64,000 bases of DNA from Gammaproteobacteria bacterium (GTDB taxonomy: Bacteria; Pseudomonadota; Gammaproteobacteria; Pseudomonadales; IMCC2047): the NCBI GenBank assembly GCA_021773395.1, contig JAJFKB010000020.1, positions 310,001 to 374,000 of the forward strand, read 5' to 3'. The notes below the pieces were generated by a model that saw nothing but the letters and a program-made list of their open reading frames with translations, was not told the DNA's origin and did not search any database. Below are positions 26,732-36,188 of the stretch, piece after piece. Within the stretch, counting starts at the first letter, position 1; each line of letters begins with the position of its first letter. Made by a program: the position numbers and the translations under genes.

Positions 26732-28394
26732 TTTGGTTGGCGACGACTATTTGATTACGACCATTCTCTTTGGCCTGATAAAGTGCATGATCCGCTGTTT
26801 CTATCAGAGTTTTAGTATCGGTTGCACCATTTTGCGTAATGGCAATACCCGCACTAAAGGTACAGATAAACGTCTTGTCGCCAGCCAGGTGGCGAATATT
26901 CGCAAACCTCTCACGTAACTCATCGATAATTTTCATTGCAACAGCACCCTCGGTTTCCGGTAAAATCACCCCGAACTCCTCACCGCCATACCTGCCGACC
27001 TGATCCATCTGCCTAAGACGGTCCTGCAGCAAATTGGCAATACTTTTTAGCACTCGATCGCCTGCAGCATGGCCATACTCATCATTAACCCGTTTAAAAT
27101 GATCCAAATCCAGCAGCACAAAACTTAGACAGGAGTTTTGACGGCTCGCACGTGCCAACTCTGCATCCAATTGTTGTTTTAAGCAACTATGGTTGAGAAC
27201 ACCCGTCAGCCCGTCATAATACATCAAGGCACCCAGAGCTCTTGTGCGTTCAGCACGATGCACTACAGCCTGGACTAAATGATCATCCCGTATCGGTTTT
27301 TGCAGAAAGTCATCACCCTGCTGTAAAGCCAGCAACTGTTTATCCAAATCCTCTTCGGTCGAAAGAAAAACCACAGGAATACTGAACAACTCCTGGTGCT
27401 GACGCACTACCTGTGCTGCCTCAATCCCAGAGACTTTTTCCATATAAATATCCATGAGTATCAACTCAGGGCGGAATTCAACCATCGCCTTGAATATCTT
27501 TTCCGGATCATTCAGAGTTTGAGCATGCATGCCAGCCTTTTGCAAGACCAAAGCATAATGACTTGCCAACCTGGGATCGTCATCGATGATTAAAATGCGA
27601 TAGGGTTCCTGCTTATGGCGCATCAACAAACGATCGAGATAGCTCACCAATGCTGGCACATCCACGGGTTTTAGCATATAGGCGTTTCCTCCCGCACGCA
27701 CTGCAGCCAAGCGAGCCTGCCAGTCCCCTCGTACCGACGTAAAAACTATCGGGAACTCCTTATCAGTCCGCCGATTTTCATCCAGCTCAAGTGACGCGTT
27801 CCGCACGGGCAGTAGTTCCGTACCCGCATATTCGACATCCACAATCAATGCCGCGGGGCACCTTTCTTGTGTCGCTCGTACTACTTCAGCAACGCTGCCA
27901 AACACCTCAACCTCATAGCCAAAATGTACCAACTGAGCCGCCATTTCTCTTCCCGCAGCCAGTTCTTCTTCGATAATGTAAATAAGGTAGCCGCGCTGTT
28001 CTTTTCTGGTTTGCTGAGGCCTTTCCTCAGCACGATCTGAAAGAATAAGAAAATCGGAACTTGGGCCTTCCGCTGCTAATTGATAGAGCCGCTGTATACC
28101 CAAACGCAAATTGGCCAAGGCTCTTGATTCTATGGATTGCCCATGATCAATAATATACCTTAAATCAAGCTCCAGCTGCCTGGCACTCCGACCCAGTTTG
28201 GGGTAACCAAATGTTGCCGCTGAACCTGAAAGCTTATGCACCTGACGATATAACTCTTTAATGCCTCCAGCGGGCACACGCCCTGCTTCCAACTGATCGA
28301 TACTTTTAGCGATATCCCCTAGTCGCTCGGACAATGTATCCGAATACTCCCTGGCAAGCTGATTTAGCTGCCGTTCTATCTCCTTTGAATCCAT
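26712..28394 (-). CDS. Hpt-REC-REC-GGDEF diguanylate cyclase
   Basis: A 560-aa cytosolic protein (numbered from the ATG at 28394; an in-frame GTG lies 9 nt upstream, but AGGTG is better placed for the ATG). Domain order: Hpt with phospho-His53 in VHKLSGSAATFG, REC1 (Asp186), REC2 (Asp315 in LILMDIYM), and GGDEF (about 385-550) with an intact GGEEF at 470-474 and inhibitory site RQMD at 461-464. REC1 is divergent. The layout allows phosphorelay between Hpt and receivers with c-di-GMP output. It is the first gene of the operon with the CHASE-PAS kinase and the single REC protein. Confidence 0.92.
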   Translation of the reverse strand: MDSKEIERQLNQLAREYSDTLSERLGDIAKSIDQLEAGRVPAGGIKELYRQVHKLSGSAATFGYPKLGRSARQLELDLRYIIDHGQSIESRALANLRLGIQRLYQLAAEGPSSDFLILSDRAEERPQQTRKEQRGYLIYIIEEELAAGREMAAQLVHFGYEVEVFGSVAEVVRATQERCPAALIVDVEYAGTELLPVRNASLELDENRRTDKEFPIVFTSVRGDWQARLAAVRAGGNAYMLKPVDVPALVSYLDRLLMRHKQEPYRILIIDDDPRLASHYALVLQKAGMHAQTLNDPEKIFKAMVEFRPELILMDIYMEKVSGIEAAQVVRQHQELFSIPVVFLSTEEDLDKQLLALQQGDDFLQKPIRDDHLVQAVVHRAERTRALGALMYYDGLTGVLNHSCLKQQLDAELARASRQNSCLSFVLLDLDHFKRVNDEYGHAAGDRVLKSIANLLQDRLRQMDQVGRYGGEEFGVILPETEGAVAMKIIDELRERFANIRHLAGDKTFICTFSAGIAITQNGATDTKTLIETADHALYQAKENGRNQIVVANQNVPSAE

Positions 28395-28681
28395 CCTAGG
28401 CACCTGAAATTATTATCTTATCATTGGTTGATGCTGGTCATTAGTATGTCCGTAGATGCATGTTACTATACCACCAATTTTATGGCGCGATTACATCTTT
28501 AATCCGCCACTTAAAACAGCGGTATCAAAATAAAGCTATAACCTTTTTATTGTACTTAACTTAGCCAAAAACGTTTTTACCTGTTCAACTAGAGCGCACG
28601 AGAATGGCGCATTGGATTAGAAATCAAAAATCTCATATCGCCTGAAACTTTGGGCATGTGGAAATTGAGGCAGGCGGTGTT

Positions 28682-30400
28682 ATGGAAGGCGCTCGAATCT
28701 TAATCCTAGAAGATGACCCCTTTGAAGCAGAGGAGTTACAGCTAAGCCTGACCGAAAGAGGCTACCACGTTGTTTCTGTTGTGGATAATGCCAAGGACTG
28801 CATGGAACAGATTCGCGGCGGTGAGATCGATCTGATCATCATCGATATTGTGCTCGAAGGTGATTTGGATGGTATCGATATCGCCGAAATGGTATCCCGC
28901 TTTTACAACACCCCCTTTATCTACCTGACCGCTCACGATTCGGACGAGTTACTGACGCGCGCAGAAAAAACCAGACCAGTCGCCTATTTGCTGAAACCCT
29001 ACCGAATCAAAGAGCTGGACTTTCTCATTCGTGCCGGGCTTGAACGCTGGAAACTGGAACAGCGGTTACAGCGGGAAAAAGCGAAAGCAGAAGCCGACCT
29101 CTGGCAATTAGCCACCCATGATCCATTAACTCAGTTACCTAACCGAGATCTTTTTATCAACCGATTGGAACGGTCAATTCGTAAAGCTAGACGAGCCAAT
29201 ACCCACATCGGGTTACTCTTCATCGATCTGGATCACTTTAAAGAGATCAACGACAGCTTTGGTCACTTTGTCGGTGATCAGATACTACAGAGCGTTGCTC
29301 GCCACCTGGAGGAACATACTCGGGCGGATGACACGGTCGCTCGTTTAGGTGGCGATGAATTCACTGTCATTATTGATGAGCTGGACGATTTCCAGAACAT
29401 CGGTATTTTTGGACAAAAACTGATCGATTCCTTTAATAAACCTTTTTCCGCAGGCAAGCTGCAATTCACCCTCAACACGAGCATTGGTATCAGCTTATAC
29501 CCGGAAGACGGCACTAACCCGGCAACGCTGCTGCGCAATGCAGACGCTGCGATGTATCGTGCCAAAGCTGAAGGGCGTAGCAATTTTCAGTTTTATACGG
29601 CAGACATGACTGAGCGAGCCAAGGCGCGCGTGCATATTGAATCTGAATTACGAGTCGCATTAGAAGAAAAACAGTTTGTTTTGCATTTTCAGCCGCAAAT
29701 AAATATTGAAACGAATCAAGTAATTGGTGCCGAGGCTCTTATTCGCTGGCACCACCCCGAGAAGGGCCTCGTTCCACCACTGGAGTTCATTCCAATTGCT
29801 GAAAAAACCGGGCAGATAGTAGCCATTGGGAAGTGGGTTCTCGAAACCGCCTGTACCAAGCTGGCTTTATGGCAGCAGCAGGGAATTTACCCAGGCAAAA
29901 TTTCCGTTAACCTCTCTCAAAGACAAATCTCTCGCCCTGCCTTTGTCGATATGATTCGCGACGTGCTGCAAAAAACTCAATGCGACCCCAACTGCCTGGA
30001 ACTTGAAATTACCGAAAGCCTTTTGATCTCTAATCCAGAGCGGATCGAGCGCGAACTACAGGAATTGCGCGACCTTGGATTTTCCATTGCCATTGATGAT
30101 TTTGGCACCGGCTATTCATCTCTCGGCTATTTGAAAAAGTTTCCCATTAATAGGCTGAAAATTGATCGAACATTTATTCGTGATATACCCGAAGATAGTA
30201 ACGATCAGGCAATCTCTCGCGCCATTATTGCGCTGAGTTCAAGTCTGGACCTGGAGGTAATCGCAGAAGGTGTAGAAAACGATGCGCAAAAGCAATTCTT
30301 GCGCGAAAACGGCTGTCTGATGGCACAGGGATTTTATTACAGCAAGCCGTTGCCAGAACAAGAATTTCTGAAATACCTTGAAGAGCATTCATCAGAGTAG
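28682..30400 (+). CDS. REC-GGDEF-EAL bifunctional c-di-GMP protein
   Basis: A 572-aa response regulator. The REC domain (about 1-120) has LEDDPFE and phospho-Asp in LIIIDIVLEGDLDG. The GGDEF domain carries RLGGDEF with the inhibitory site RADD upstream. The EAL domain (about 320-560) carries GAEALIRW and IDDFGTGYSSL, so both synthase and phosphodiesterase sites look intact. I chose the ATG at 28682 (MEGARILILEDD); a GTG at 28658 would add eight residues. It is divergent from the Hpt-REC-REC-GGDEF operon and is a plausible target of the same kinase. Confidence 0.93.
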   Translation: MEGARILILEDDPFEAEELQLSLTERGYHVVSVVDNAKDCMEQIRGGEIDLIIIDIVLEGDLDGIDIAEMVSRFYNTPFIYLTAHDSDELLTRAEKTRPVAYLLKPYRIKELDFLIRAGLERWKLEQRLQREKAKAEADLWQLATHDPLTQLPNRDLFINRLERSIRKARRANTHIGLLFIDLDHFKEINDSFGHFVGDQILQSVARHLEEHTRADDTVARLGGDEFTVIIDELDDFQNIGIFGQKLIDSFNKPFSAGKLQFTLNTSIGISLYPEDGTNPATLLRNADAAMYRAKAEGRSNFQFYTADMTERAKARVHIESELRVALEEKQFVLHFQPQINIETNQVIGAEALIRWHHPEKGLVPPLEFIPIAEKTGQIVAIGKWVLETACTKLALWQQQGIYPGKISVNLSQRQISRPAFVDMIRDVLQKTQCDPNCLELEITESLLISNPERIERELQELRDLGFSIAIDDFGTGYSSLGYLKKFPINRLKIDRTFIRDIPEDSNDQAISRAIIALSSSLDLEVIAEGVENDAQKQFLRENGCLMAQGFYYSKPLPEQEFLKYLEEHSSE

Positions 30401-30750
30401 CCGGAAAATCACATAATTTTGCCAATTTCTATTTTTTTTATTTTTCTATTAAAAAACAGTTGTTTGCAGCCTATACATTTATCAAAACTTTAAAGAAGTC
30501 CCGCAACCACAAGAACCTTATGTGCACTGCACAATTTTAATATTCTTAAATAACAAAGAGTTACAACACATTCCAAATAACTATAAAAAGAGCTGGTGAT
30601 AGAATAAATTAATGGTCGACATACTCTCTTAATTTCGCTTTACTTGATGGTCGAGTAACTCATAAAACGCTTAGGCATCAGAATGCATACTGGTGCTAAT
30701 AAAACCCAAGAATGAATATCTAAAGATTTTCAACCAAGAGGCAAGCCTAT
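30401..30750. other. AT-rich intergenic region upstream of rmf
   Basis: About 350 bases without a convincing gene. The first part is a long A/T run (about 30420-30480). The rest must contain the rmf promoter and 5' UTR. I could not identify a definite promoter or terminator. Confidence 0.4.
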
Positions 30751-30960
30751 ATGAAATCACAGAAACGAGACACTAGTGTTCGAGCCTATAAAAAAGGATA
30801 TCAAGCCGGCATTGTTGGCAAGCCAAAGGATACCTGCCCCTTAAACAGAGAACCGGAAAGGCAGCAGTGGCTGATGGGCTGGCGAGAGGGACGCCAGGAC
30901 AACTGGGATGGATTGACTGGTGTTTCAGGAGTTTCTAAAACAGCAACAATGTACCACTAA
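30751..30960 (+). CDS. rmf: Ribosome modulation factor
   Basis: A 69-aa small basic protein matching RMF: the YKKGYQAGIVGK segment, CPLNREPERQQWLMGWREGR, and size. RMF dimerises 70S ribosomes into inactive 100S particles during stationary phase or stress. E. coli RMF is 55 aa; this one has a C-terminal extension (about residues 56-69, ending KTATMYH) that is partly encoded by the first unit of a degenerate repeat array. GAGG lies about 10 nt upstream of the ATG. It is monocistronic with a terminator at 31051-31085. Confidence 0.95.
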   Translation: MKSQKRDTSVRAYKKGYQAGIVGKPKDTCPLNREPERQQWLMGWREGRQDNWDGLTGVSGVSKTATMYH

Positions 30961-31013
30961 ACAATGCACCACTAGCTAGATAATGAACCACTGGCTAGAC
31001 AAAGCACCATTAA
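30946..31013 (+). repeat. Degenerate tandem repeats spanning the rmf stop codon
   Basis: Four related 15-bp words, ACAATGTACCACTAA (30946-30960, includes the rmf stop), ACAATGCACCACTAG (30961-30975), ATAATGAACCACTGG (30980-30994) and ACAAAGCACCATTAA (30999-31013), follow one another with 0-4 nt spacers. They appear to be decayed copies of one unit. Confidence 0.75.
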
Positions 31014-31050
31014 TTAAATACACAACTAATTAGTCCTTAAAATATTACTA

Positions 31051-31085
31051 AGCCCGAAGTGTTTCAGCATTTCGGGCTTTTTTAG
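31051..31085 (+). terminator. Rho-independent terminator downstream of rmf
   Basis: AGCCCGAA (31051-31058) pairs with TTCGGGCT (31071-31078) around a 12-nt loop, followed by a run of six or more T. It points in the rmf direction; the stem could also slow transcripts from the convergent peptide transporter gene. Confidence 0.9.
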
Positions 31086-31133
31086 GCTATGAATTCCAGG
31101 GAACAGAAGAGGCCTCTTTGCACAAAAGCATCA

Positions 31134-32693
31134 TTAATGCACTCCATGCATCCCCTTTTTCAACAAGGGCACCATCAGAAACAGGATGACTGACACCGCA
31201 ACAGCAAACCAGCCTACATTACTGTACACTTCGATGACCCGCGCTGTTCTATCTACCTGATCAATAATCTGTCCACCTGTATCTATCGCTCCGGTCATGA
31301 CGGCAATTTTTCCTGAGATAAAATTCGCAGCGGCAAAAGCGAGAAACCATATCCCCATCATCATACCCACGATTTTTTTCAAACTAAGTTTGGTCACAAC
31401 AGACAATCCAACCGGCGAAAGACAAAGTTCTCCGGTAGTATGCAGAAAATAAATTAACACCAGCCAAACTATACTGGTCAAACCATTTTCCCCGGAAAAC
31501 TTTGAACCAAACACAAGGGCAAGAAATCCTAATCCCACCAACAGAATCCCCAAACCAAATTTAGCCGGTGTCGATGGCTCCCTCCCTCTTTTCGCCAGCC
31601 AAATCCACAATGCCGAGAAAACCGGAGCCAGGGTGAAAATAAAAAAAGCATTGAGCGACTGAAACATCGATGCGGGTATCTCCATGTCAAAAAATGACCG
31701 ATCAACTGACCGATCAGCGAAAATATTAAGAGAGGACCCCGCCTGTTCAAAGAGCGACCAGAAGAGTACTGAAAAAACGATCAAAACGGAAAGCACCAGC
31801 ATACGATCCCGATCAACTTTATCACAATCCGTGAAGGCATAAACCAGCATTAACATGATAGCCACCGCTCCCATACCCAGCAGCACCTGGCCCACCAACT
31901 CCTGATGCTGTATCAGTTGCCATATCACCACCACACCAAGCAACCCTCCCAAATAGATGAGCGTCTCTCTGGATAGCCCGGCAAAAACCCTCTCTTTGAG
32001 CTGCTGTTGATCAGGCGGATGCGCATGGCCCTTTAACAGACCGCTCCCCCGAAGAAAAACAAACAGGCCGAACAGCATGCCAAACCCGGCAAGGCCAAAT
32101 CCATATCCCCAGCCATATGTCTGCCCCAGCCAGCCACAAAGTAACGCAGAGAAAAACGCTCCCAAATTAATCCCCATATAAAAAATGGTAAAACCGCTAT
32201 CTCGTCGGGGATCTTCCTGCTCATATAATGCGCCCACAAGGGTTGAAATGTTCGCCTTCAAAAACCCGACGCCGGTGATAATCAAGGCTAAGGAGAGATA
32301 AAAAATATCCAGATAAAATGGGTTATGAACCACCTCGGCGCCCTGCCTGACAGATTCAGGACCTTCAAACGCCATACCAAAATGCCCGAGTACCAGAAGT
32401 ATTGCACCGAAAGTCACTGCCTTGACTGAGCCCAGGTATCGATCCGCCAAAATCCCTCCAATTAGGGGAGTAACATAATTTAGCGCCGTATATGCACCAT
32501 AGATAAGATAGGCTTTGCGATCTGAAAACAAAAAATGCTGTGTCAGGTAGAAAATCAATAAAGCTCTCATCCCGTAGTAGGAAAAACGCTCCCACAATTC
32601 TGTGAAAAACAGAATATACAGCGCTCGGGGATGTCCAAAAATATCATCTGATTCTGCAAAAACGCTCGGCCCGGCTTTTTCGTTCTTTGGCAT
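31134..32693 (-). CDS. POT/PTR family proton-dependent oligopeptide transporter
   Basis: A 519-aa major facilitator protein with about 14 membrane helices. The proton-coupling motif ExxERF is present as ELWERFSYYG (Glu32-Arg36), followed by GALYEQEDPRRDSGFTIFYMGINLGAF, the PTR2 signature region. It imports di- and tripeptides with protons (DtpA-like). It is convergent with rmf and not in an operon. Confidence 0.93.
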   Translation of the reverse strand: MPKNEKAGPSVFAESDDIFGHPRALYILFFTELWERFSYYGMRALLIFYLTQHFLFSDRKAYLIYGAYTALNYVTPLIGGILADRYLGSVKAVTFGAILLVLGHFGMAFEGPESVRQGAEVVHNPFYLDIFYLSLALIITGVGFLKANISTLVGALYEQEDPRRDSGFTIFYMGINLGAFFSALLCGWLGQTYGWGYGFGLAGFGMLFGLFVFLRGSGLLKGHAHPPDQQQLKERVFAGLSRETLIYLGGLLGVVVIWQLIQHQELVGQVLLGMGAVAIMLMLVYAFTDCDKVDRDRMLVLSVLIVFSVLFWSLFEQAGSSLNIFADRSVDRSFFDMEIPASMFQSLNAFFIFTLAPVFSALWIWLAKRGREPSTPAKFGLGILLVGLGFLALVFGSKFSGENGLTSIVWLVLIYFLHTTGELCLSPVGLSVVTKLSLKKIVGMMMGIWFLAFAAANFISGKIAVMTGAIDTGGQIIDQVDRTARVIEVYSNVGWFAVAVSVILFLMVPLLKKGMHGVH

Positions 32694-32942
32694 CTTAATT
32701 GAATCCTATAAGCGCAATCTTTTTTGTTATTTGAGCGTCACTTACTCAAAGCTCTTCTTTTATGCTGCCGACAGTATAAACGTAAGCGATACAAAACCTC
32801 ACCAATCCGAGTCGAAACTTTTTGGACATGTAGGGTTACAGCATAAGCGCAAAGATTGGCAAGGAAAGACCGAAGGAGAAGCAACTGCTCGGTTAATACC
32901 AAATCAGCGCCCAATATCGCTTTGTCAGAGAGACCGCAATAA

Positions 32943-33734
32943 CTATGTTGAAAAACACCGGATTTGATTTTCCGAGGATAATGCATGCCGTTTCACTAAC
33001 TCGATAAAGCCCTGTGAGCCCCAGGGATCTTTGAGCTGCAATTGAGCCACTTTTTTCTGTATCCGGCTCAACCAATCGTCAAATTGGGAAGTTTCCTGCC
33101 ATAACTGCCCAAGATTGAGGTACTGCAACCTCATCATATAGGGCGCATATGCCGCATCGGCCAGGGAATATTCATCACCGACAAGCCAATCATTAATCGC
33201 TAACGCCTCATCCATCTGACCAATAACCTGCTTTAGCTGTGCCAGGGCAACAGCAACAGCGGGCGACTCAATCCCCAGCTCGTGGGTATGTTGCTGACGT
33301 TCACGGCGTTTCGGGTCAACGACCGCTTCAAAATGCTGTTCCAGCTGTTGCGGTGTTTTCAACTCATTCATCTGTTGGCGTAGCACGATTGCGTAGGTTA
33401 GCACACCAATAGCCGGATGGACTTCATCATCAACCGTCTTTACCCATAAACGCATCTGACTTCGCTCAGCCGAATCCAGTGGCTTTAGGGGCGGCTTTGG
33501 AAACACTTCATCCAGATATTCATTAATAATGGAAGATTCTCGAATCACCCGCCCACCATGAACTAAAGTGGGCACTACCGCTTTGGGATTTAACGCCAGA
33601 TAATCGGGTAAAAACTGGTCGCCCCTGCGCAAATTAAGAAGCTTCTCTTCCCAAACTAATTGCTTTTCAGATAGCACCAACCGGACTTTTTGTGCACAGG
33701 CAGATTCCACACTGGTATAAAGCAATAGAGACAT
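32943..33734 (-). CDS. Glutathione S-transferase family protein
   Basis: A 263-aa protein with an N-terminal thioredoxin-fold domain (about 1-80: YTSVESACAQKVRLVL, NPKAVVPTLVH, ESSIINEYLDE) and an all-helical C-terminal domain (about 90-250). The glutathione-binding VPTL and ESxxI motifs are present. Ser6 is a candidate catalytic residue. It starts 7 nt after pyrD on the same strand. Substrate unknown. Confidence 0.88.
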   Translation of the reverse strand: MSLLLYTSVESACAQKVRLVLSEKQLVWEEKLLNLRRGDQFLPDYLALNPKAVVPTLVHGGRVIRESSIINEYLDEVFPKPPLKPLDSAERSQMRLWVKTVDDEVHPAIGVLTYAIVLRQQMNELKTPQQLEQHFEAVVDPKRRERQQHTHELGIESPAVAVALAQLKQVIGQMDEALAINDWLVGDEYSLADAAYAPYMMRLQYLNLGQLWQETSQFDDWLSRIQKKVAQLQLKDPWGSQGFIELVKRHALSSENQIRCFST

Positions 33735-33741
33735 AGATGAC

Positions 33742-34761
33742 CTACCGGATAGGGATATTCTTCACAATATCCCTAATTAGTTTTGGGCCGGAATAGATAA
33801 ATCCGGTATATATTTGCAGCAAACGGGCTCCGGCATCAAGCTTGGCCTGTGCCGATTCTGCATCCATGATGCCTCCAGCCGCAATAATAGGGATATCTCC
33901 CCTGAGTTCCGCACATAACTGACGAACCACCTGCGTTGACCGATCCGTTAACGGCGCGCCACTCAGGCCACCCTGCTCCTGAGCATGCTCAAGGCCTTCC
34001 ACACCCTCTCTTGAAAGCGTGGTATTGGTAGCGATGACAGCATCCATCTCAAACTCCAACATAGCGGAAGCGACGGTAGCACAGTCATTCTCATCCATAT
34101 CGGGAGCAATTTTAACTGCCAGTGGTTTGTAGCACTGATACTCATCTGCAAGTTTTCGCTGCTCCTCTTTCAAACCAGATAACAGCTGTTTGAGGGAATC
34201 ACCAAACTGTAAATCACGAAGTCCGGGCGTATTGGGAGAGGAGATGTTCACTGTTATATAGTCCGCATGAGCGTAAACCTTGCGCATACCGATCAAATAA
34301 TCGCTCAGGGCATTTTCCACCGGTGTATCAAAGTTCTTACCAATATTGATACCCAGAATCCCTGGGTAGCGTCGCCGTGCCGCTTGCGCAGAAAGGTAAT
34401 TTACCCCTTTGTTGTTAAAACCCATACGATTAATAATCGCCTGCCGCTTGGGAATGCGAAACAACCGGGGCTGAGGATTTCCGGGTTGCGCTCGTGGCGT
34501 AGCGGTGCCAATTTCGATAAAACCAAAACCGAGTGCACCCAAGCCATCTATATGGTCGCCATTTTTATCCAGGCCCGCAGCCAAACCCACGGGATTTGGG
34601 AATTTTAGGCCCATTACCTTGACCGGCTTGGCGGGTACATTAGGTAGCAAAGCAGGAATGATTTTCAATCGTTCAGCAAGACTAATACCGGCGAGCGACA
34701 GATTGTGGGATATTTCAGGGTCTAATAAAAACAGCAGATTACGAATTAGAGAATAGCTCAT
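33742..34761 (-). CDS. pyrD: Dihydroorotate dehydrogenase (quinone), class 2
   Basis: A 339-aa membrane-associated flavoprotein that oxidises dihydroorotate to orotate in pyrimidine synthesis. It has the N-terminal membrane-association helix typical of class 2 (about 1-40), [16 protein letters not shown], the catalytic serine region [14 protein letters not shown], and FMN-site segments IATNTT and [11 protein letters not shown]. Length is normal. Followed closely by the GST gene. Confidence 0.97.
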   Translation of the reverse strand: MSYSLIRNLLFLLDPEISHNLSLAGISLAERLKIIPALLPNVPAKPVKVMGLKFPNPVGLAAGLDKNGDHIDGLGALGFGFIEIGTATPRAQPGNPQPRLFRIPKRQAIINRMGFNNKGVNYLSAQAARRRYPGILGINIGKNFDTPVENALSDYLIGMRKVYAHADYITVNISSPNTPGLRDLQFGDSLKQLLSGLKEEQRKLADEYQCYKPLAVKIAPDMDENDCATVASAMLEFEMDAVIATNTTLSREGVEGLEHAQEQGGLSGAPLTDRSTQVVRQLCAELRGDIPIIAAGGIMDAESAQAKLDAGARLLQIYTGFIYSGPKLIRDIVKNIPIR

Positions 34762-34848
34762 AGATTTTGATAAAAGTTAGGAACGAAGTGAGCGCAGATT
34801 ATACGCTAGTCGCGTAGAATCCACACGTCCGTTTGCTTGCGCCAAGAT

Positions 34849-35487
34849 CTATAAAGGATCTACGCCCAATCTTGATTGCAACCGCCCCATGCTTCCATCT
34901 GGATCACAAATATCAAACCAGAAGCTCTGCATGCCCACCACTTCCGCGCCTTTGCAATTGGCATGCATATCATCGACAAACAAGCACTCCTGTGGCTGAC
35001 ATTGCAGCGCTTCAACACAGGCCAGATAGGGTTCAGGAGCAGGTTTTCTTACGCCGACTGATTTGACATCGACCACCTGCTCAAACAGATGTGCATGTGG
35101 CCAGGTTTCCCACCAACGCTCACCCAACCACGCTGTCGCATCATTGGTTAACAGTGCCTGCCGAAATCCCGAATCTCGAAGATGGCCAATCACCTGCCAG
35201 GTAAATCCTCGCTCCCCCGTTGAAAAATCCATATCCTGATAAGGATTGAAGGAGATTCCCTCTTTCTGCAAAGCATCAGTGATACATTGCAGATACTCGG
35301 GTTCACTGATCTCACCCTGATCCATTTTCGCATAAAAAGGATCATCCCCCGGCCCGGTTGGCCCAAGCGGTAATCGTTCTAACGGCCAGTTTCTCTCTTT
35401 TCCAATCTCAACCATCAGCTCAGTAAAGAAGCCGTACATTATTCCGCCCATATCCCAGATAATAATCCGGGGTATTGAATCACCCAT
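34849..35487 (-). CDS. HAD-superfamily hydrolase with DxG motif I
   Basis: A 212-aa HAD-fold protein. Motif I is WDMGGIM: the nucleophile Asp is present, but the second Asp used as general acid by HAD phosphatases is replaced by Gly. Motif II is LLTNDAT, motif III Lys is in VRKPAPEPY, and motif IV is LFVDDMH. HADs with DxG in motif I include non-phosphatase members, so phosphatase activity is doubtful. It overlaps the LysE-type gene by 8 nt and lies in the same run. Confidence 0.85.
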   Translation of the reverse strand: MGDSIPRIIIWDMGGIMYGFFTELMVEIGKERNWPLERLPLGPTGPGDDPFYAKMDQGEISEPEYLQCITDALQKEGISFNPYQDMDFSTGERGFTWQVIGHLRDSGFRQALLTNDATAWLGERWWETWPHAHLFEQVVDVKSVGVRKPAPEPYLACVEALQCQPQECLFVDDMHANCKGAEVVGMQSFWFDICDPDGSMGRLQSRLGVDPL

Positions 35488-36106
35488 TGTTATCTATCCT
35501 AAGTGTTAATAATCCTGCGGTCATCAGCGCAGTGCCTCCGCCAAAGCCAAACCACCGAGTCAAACGCGGCGACTGAAACAGTTTACCGCACTTTCCCGCA
35601 AGGTTGGTATAAATGAGCATATTGATCATGGCCAATAGAAGAAACGTAACTCCGAGAGCAGCAAACTGGGGGAAAAGCGGGTTATCAGGGTTAACAAATT
35701 GCGGCATAAACGCCGAGAAAAAGATAATACCCTTCGGGTTTAACGCTGTGATGGTGAAAGCACGCCTGGTCAACAGTAACGCGTTAAACGCTTGCAGAGG
35801 CTGGTTCATGTTTTGAATCTGCACGCCCGAGCGGAACATGGTAATTCCCAGGTAAAGCAGGTAACCCGCCCCGGCCAACTTAATCCAGCCAAACAATACT
35901 GACGATGTCGCCAGCAACGCGCCCAAACCAAGCAGAGAACACAGGATACAGATAGCATCCCCACAAACCACACCCGACATCAGCGGCAACACCGCTTTTC
36001 TGCCATGAAACACCGACTGACCCACGGCATAAATAACTGTTGGGCCGGGGATAATCAGTATTAGCATGGCGGCAAAAACAAAGGCAACCCAAAGTTGAAT
36101 GGTCAA
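35480..36106 (-). CDS. LysE/RhtB family amino-acid exporter
   Basis: A 208-aa inner-membrane protein with about six helices. The conserved PGPTVIYAVGQSVFHGRKAV region near residues 21-40 and ALNPKGIIFFSAFMPQFV in the middle are typical of the LysE superfamily, which exports amino acids or related compounds. The start codon is TTG, supported by GGGAG about 7 nt upstream; a stop codon lies directly upstream. It overlaps the HAD gene by 8 nt. Confidence 0.92.
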   Translation of the reverse strand: MTIQLWVAFVFAAMLILIIPGPTVIYAVGQSVFHGRKAVLPLMSGVVCGDAICILCSLLGLGALLATSSVLFGWIKLAGAGYLLYLGITMFRSGVQIQNMNQPLQAFNALLLTRRAFTITALNPKGIIFFSAFMPQFVNPDNPLFPQFAALGVTFLLLAMINMLIYTNLAGKCGKLFQSPRLTRWFGFGGGTALMTAGLLTLRIDNNG

Positions 36107-36188
36107 TCAGCACTCCCGGTAAAACCCGTGAACAGGTTGTAGTTGCAACAGACTACCGGAAACCCGCTAACTGTTTCAACTATCCAGG

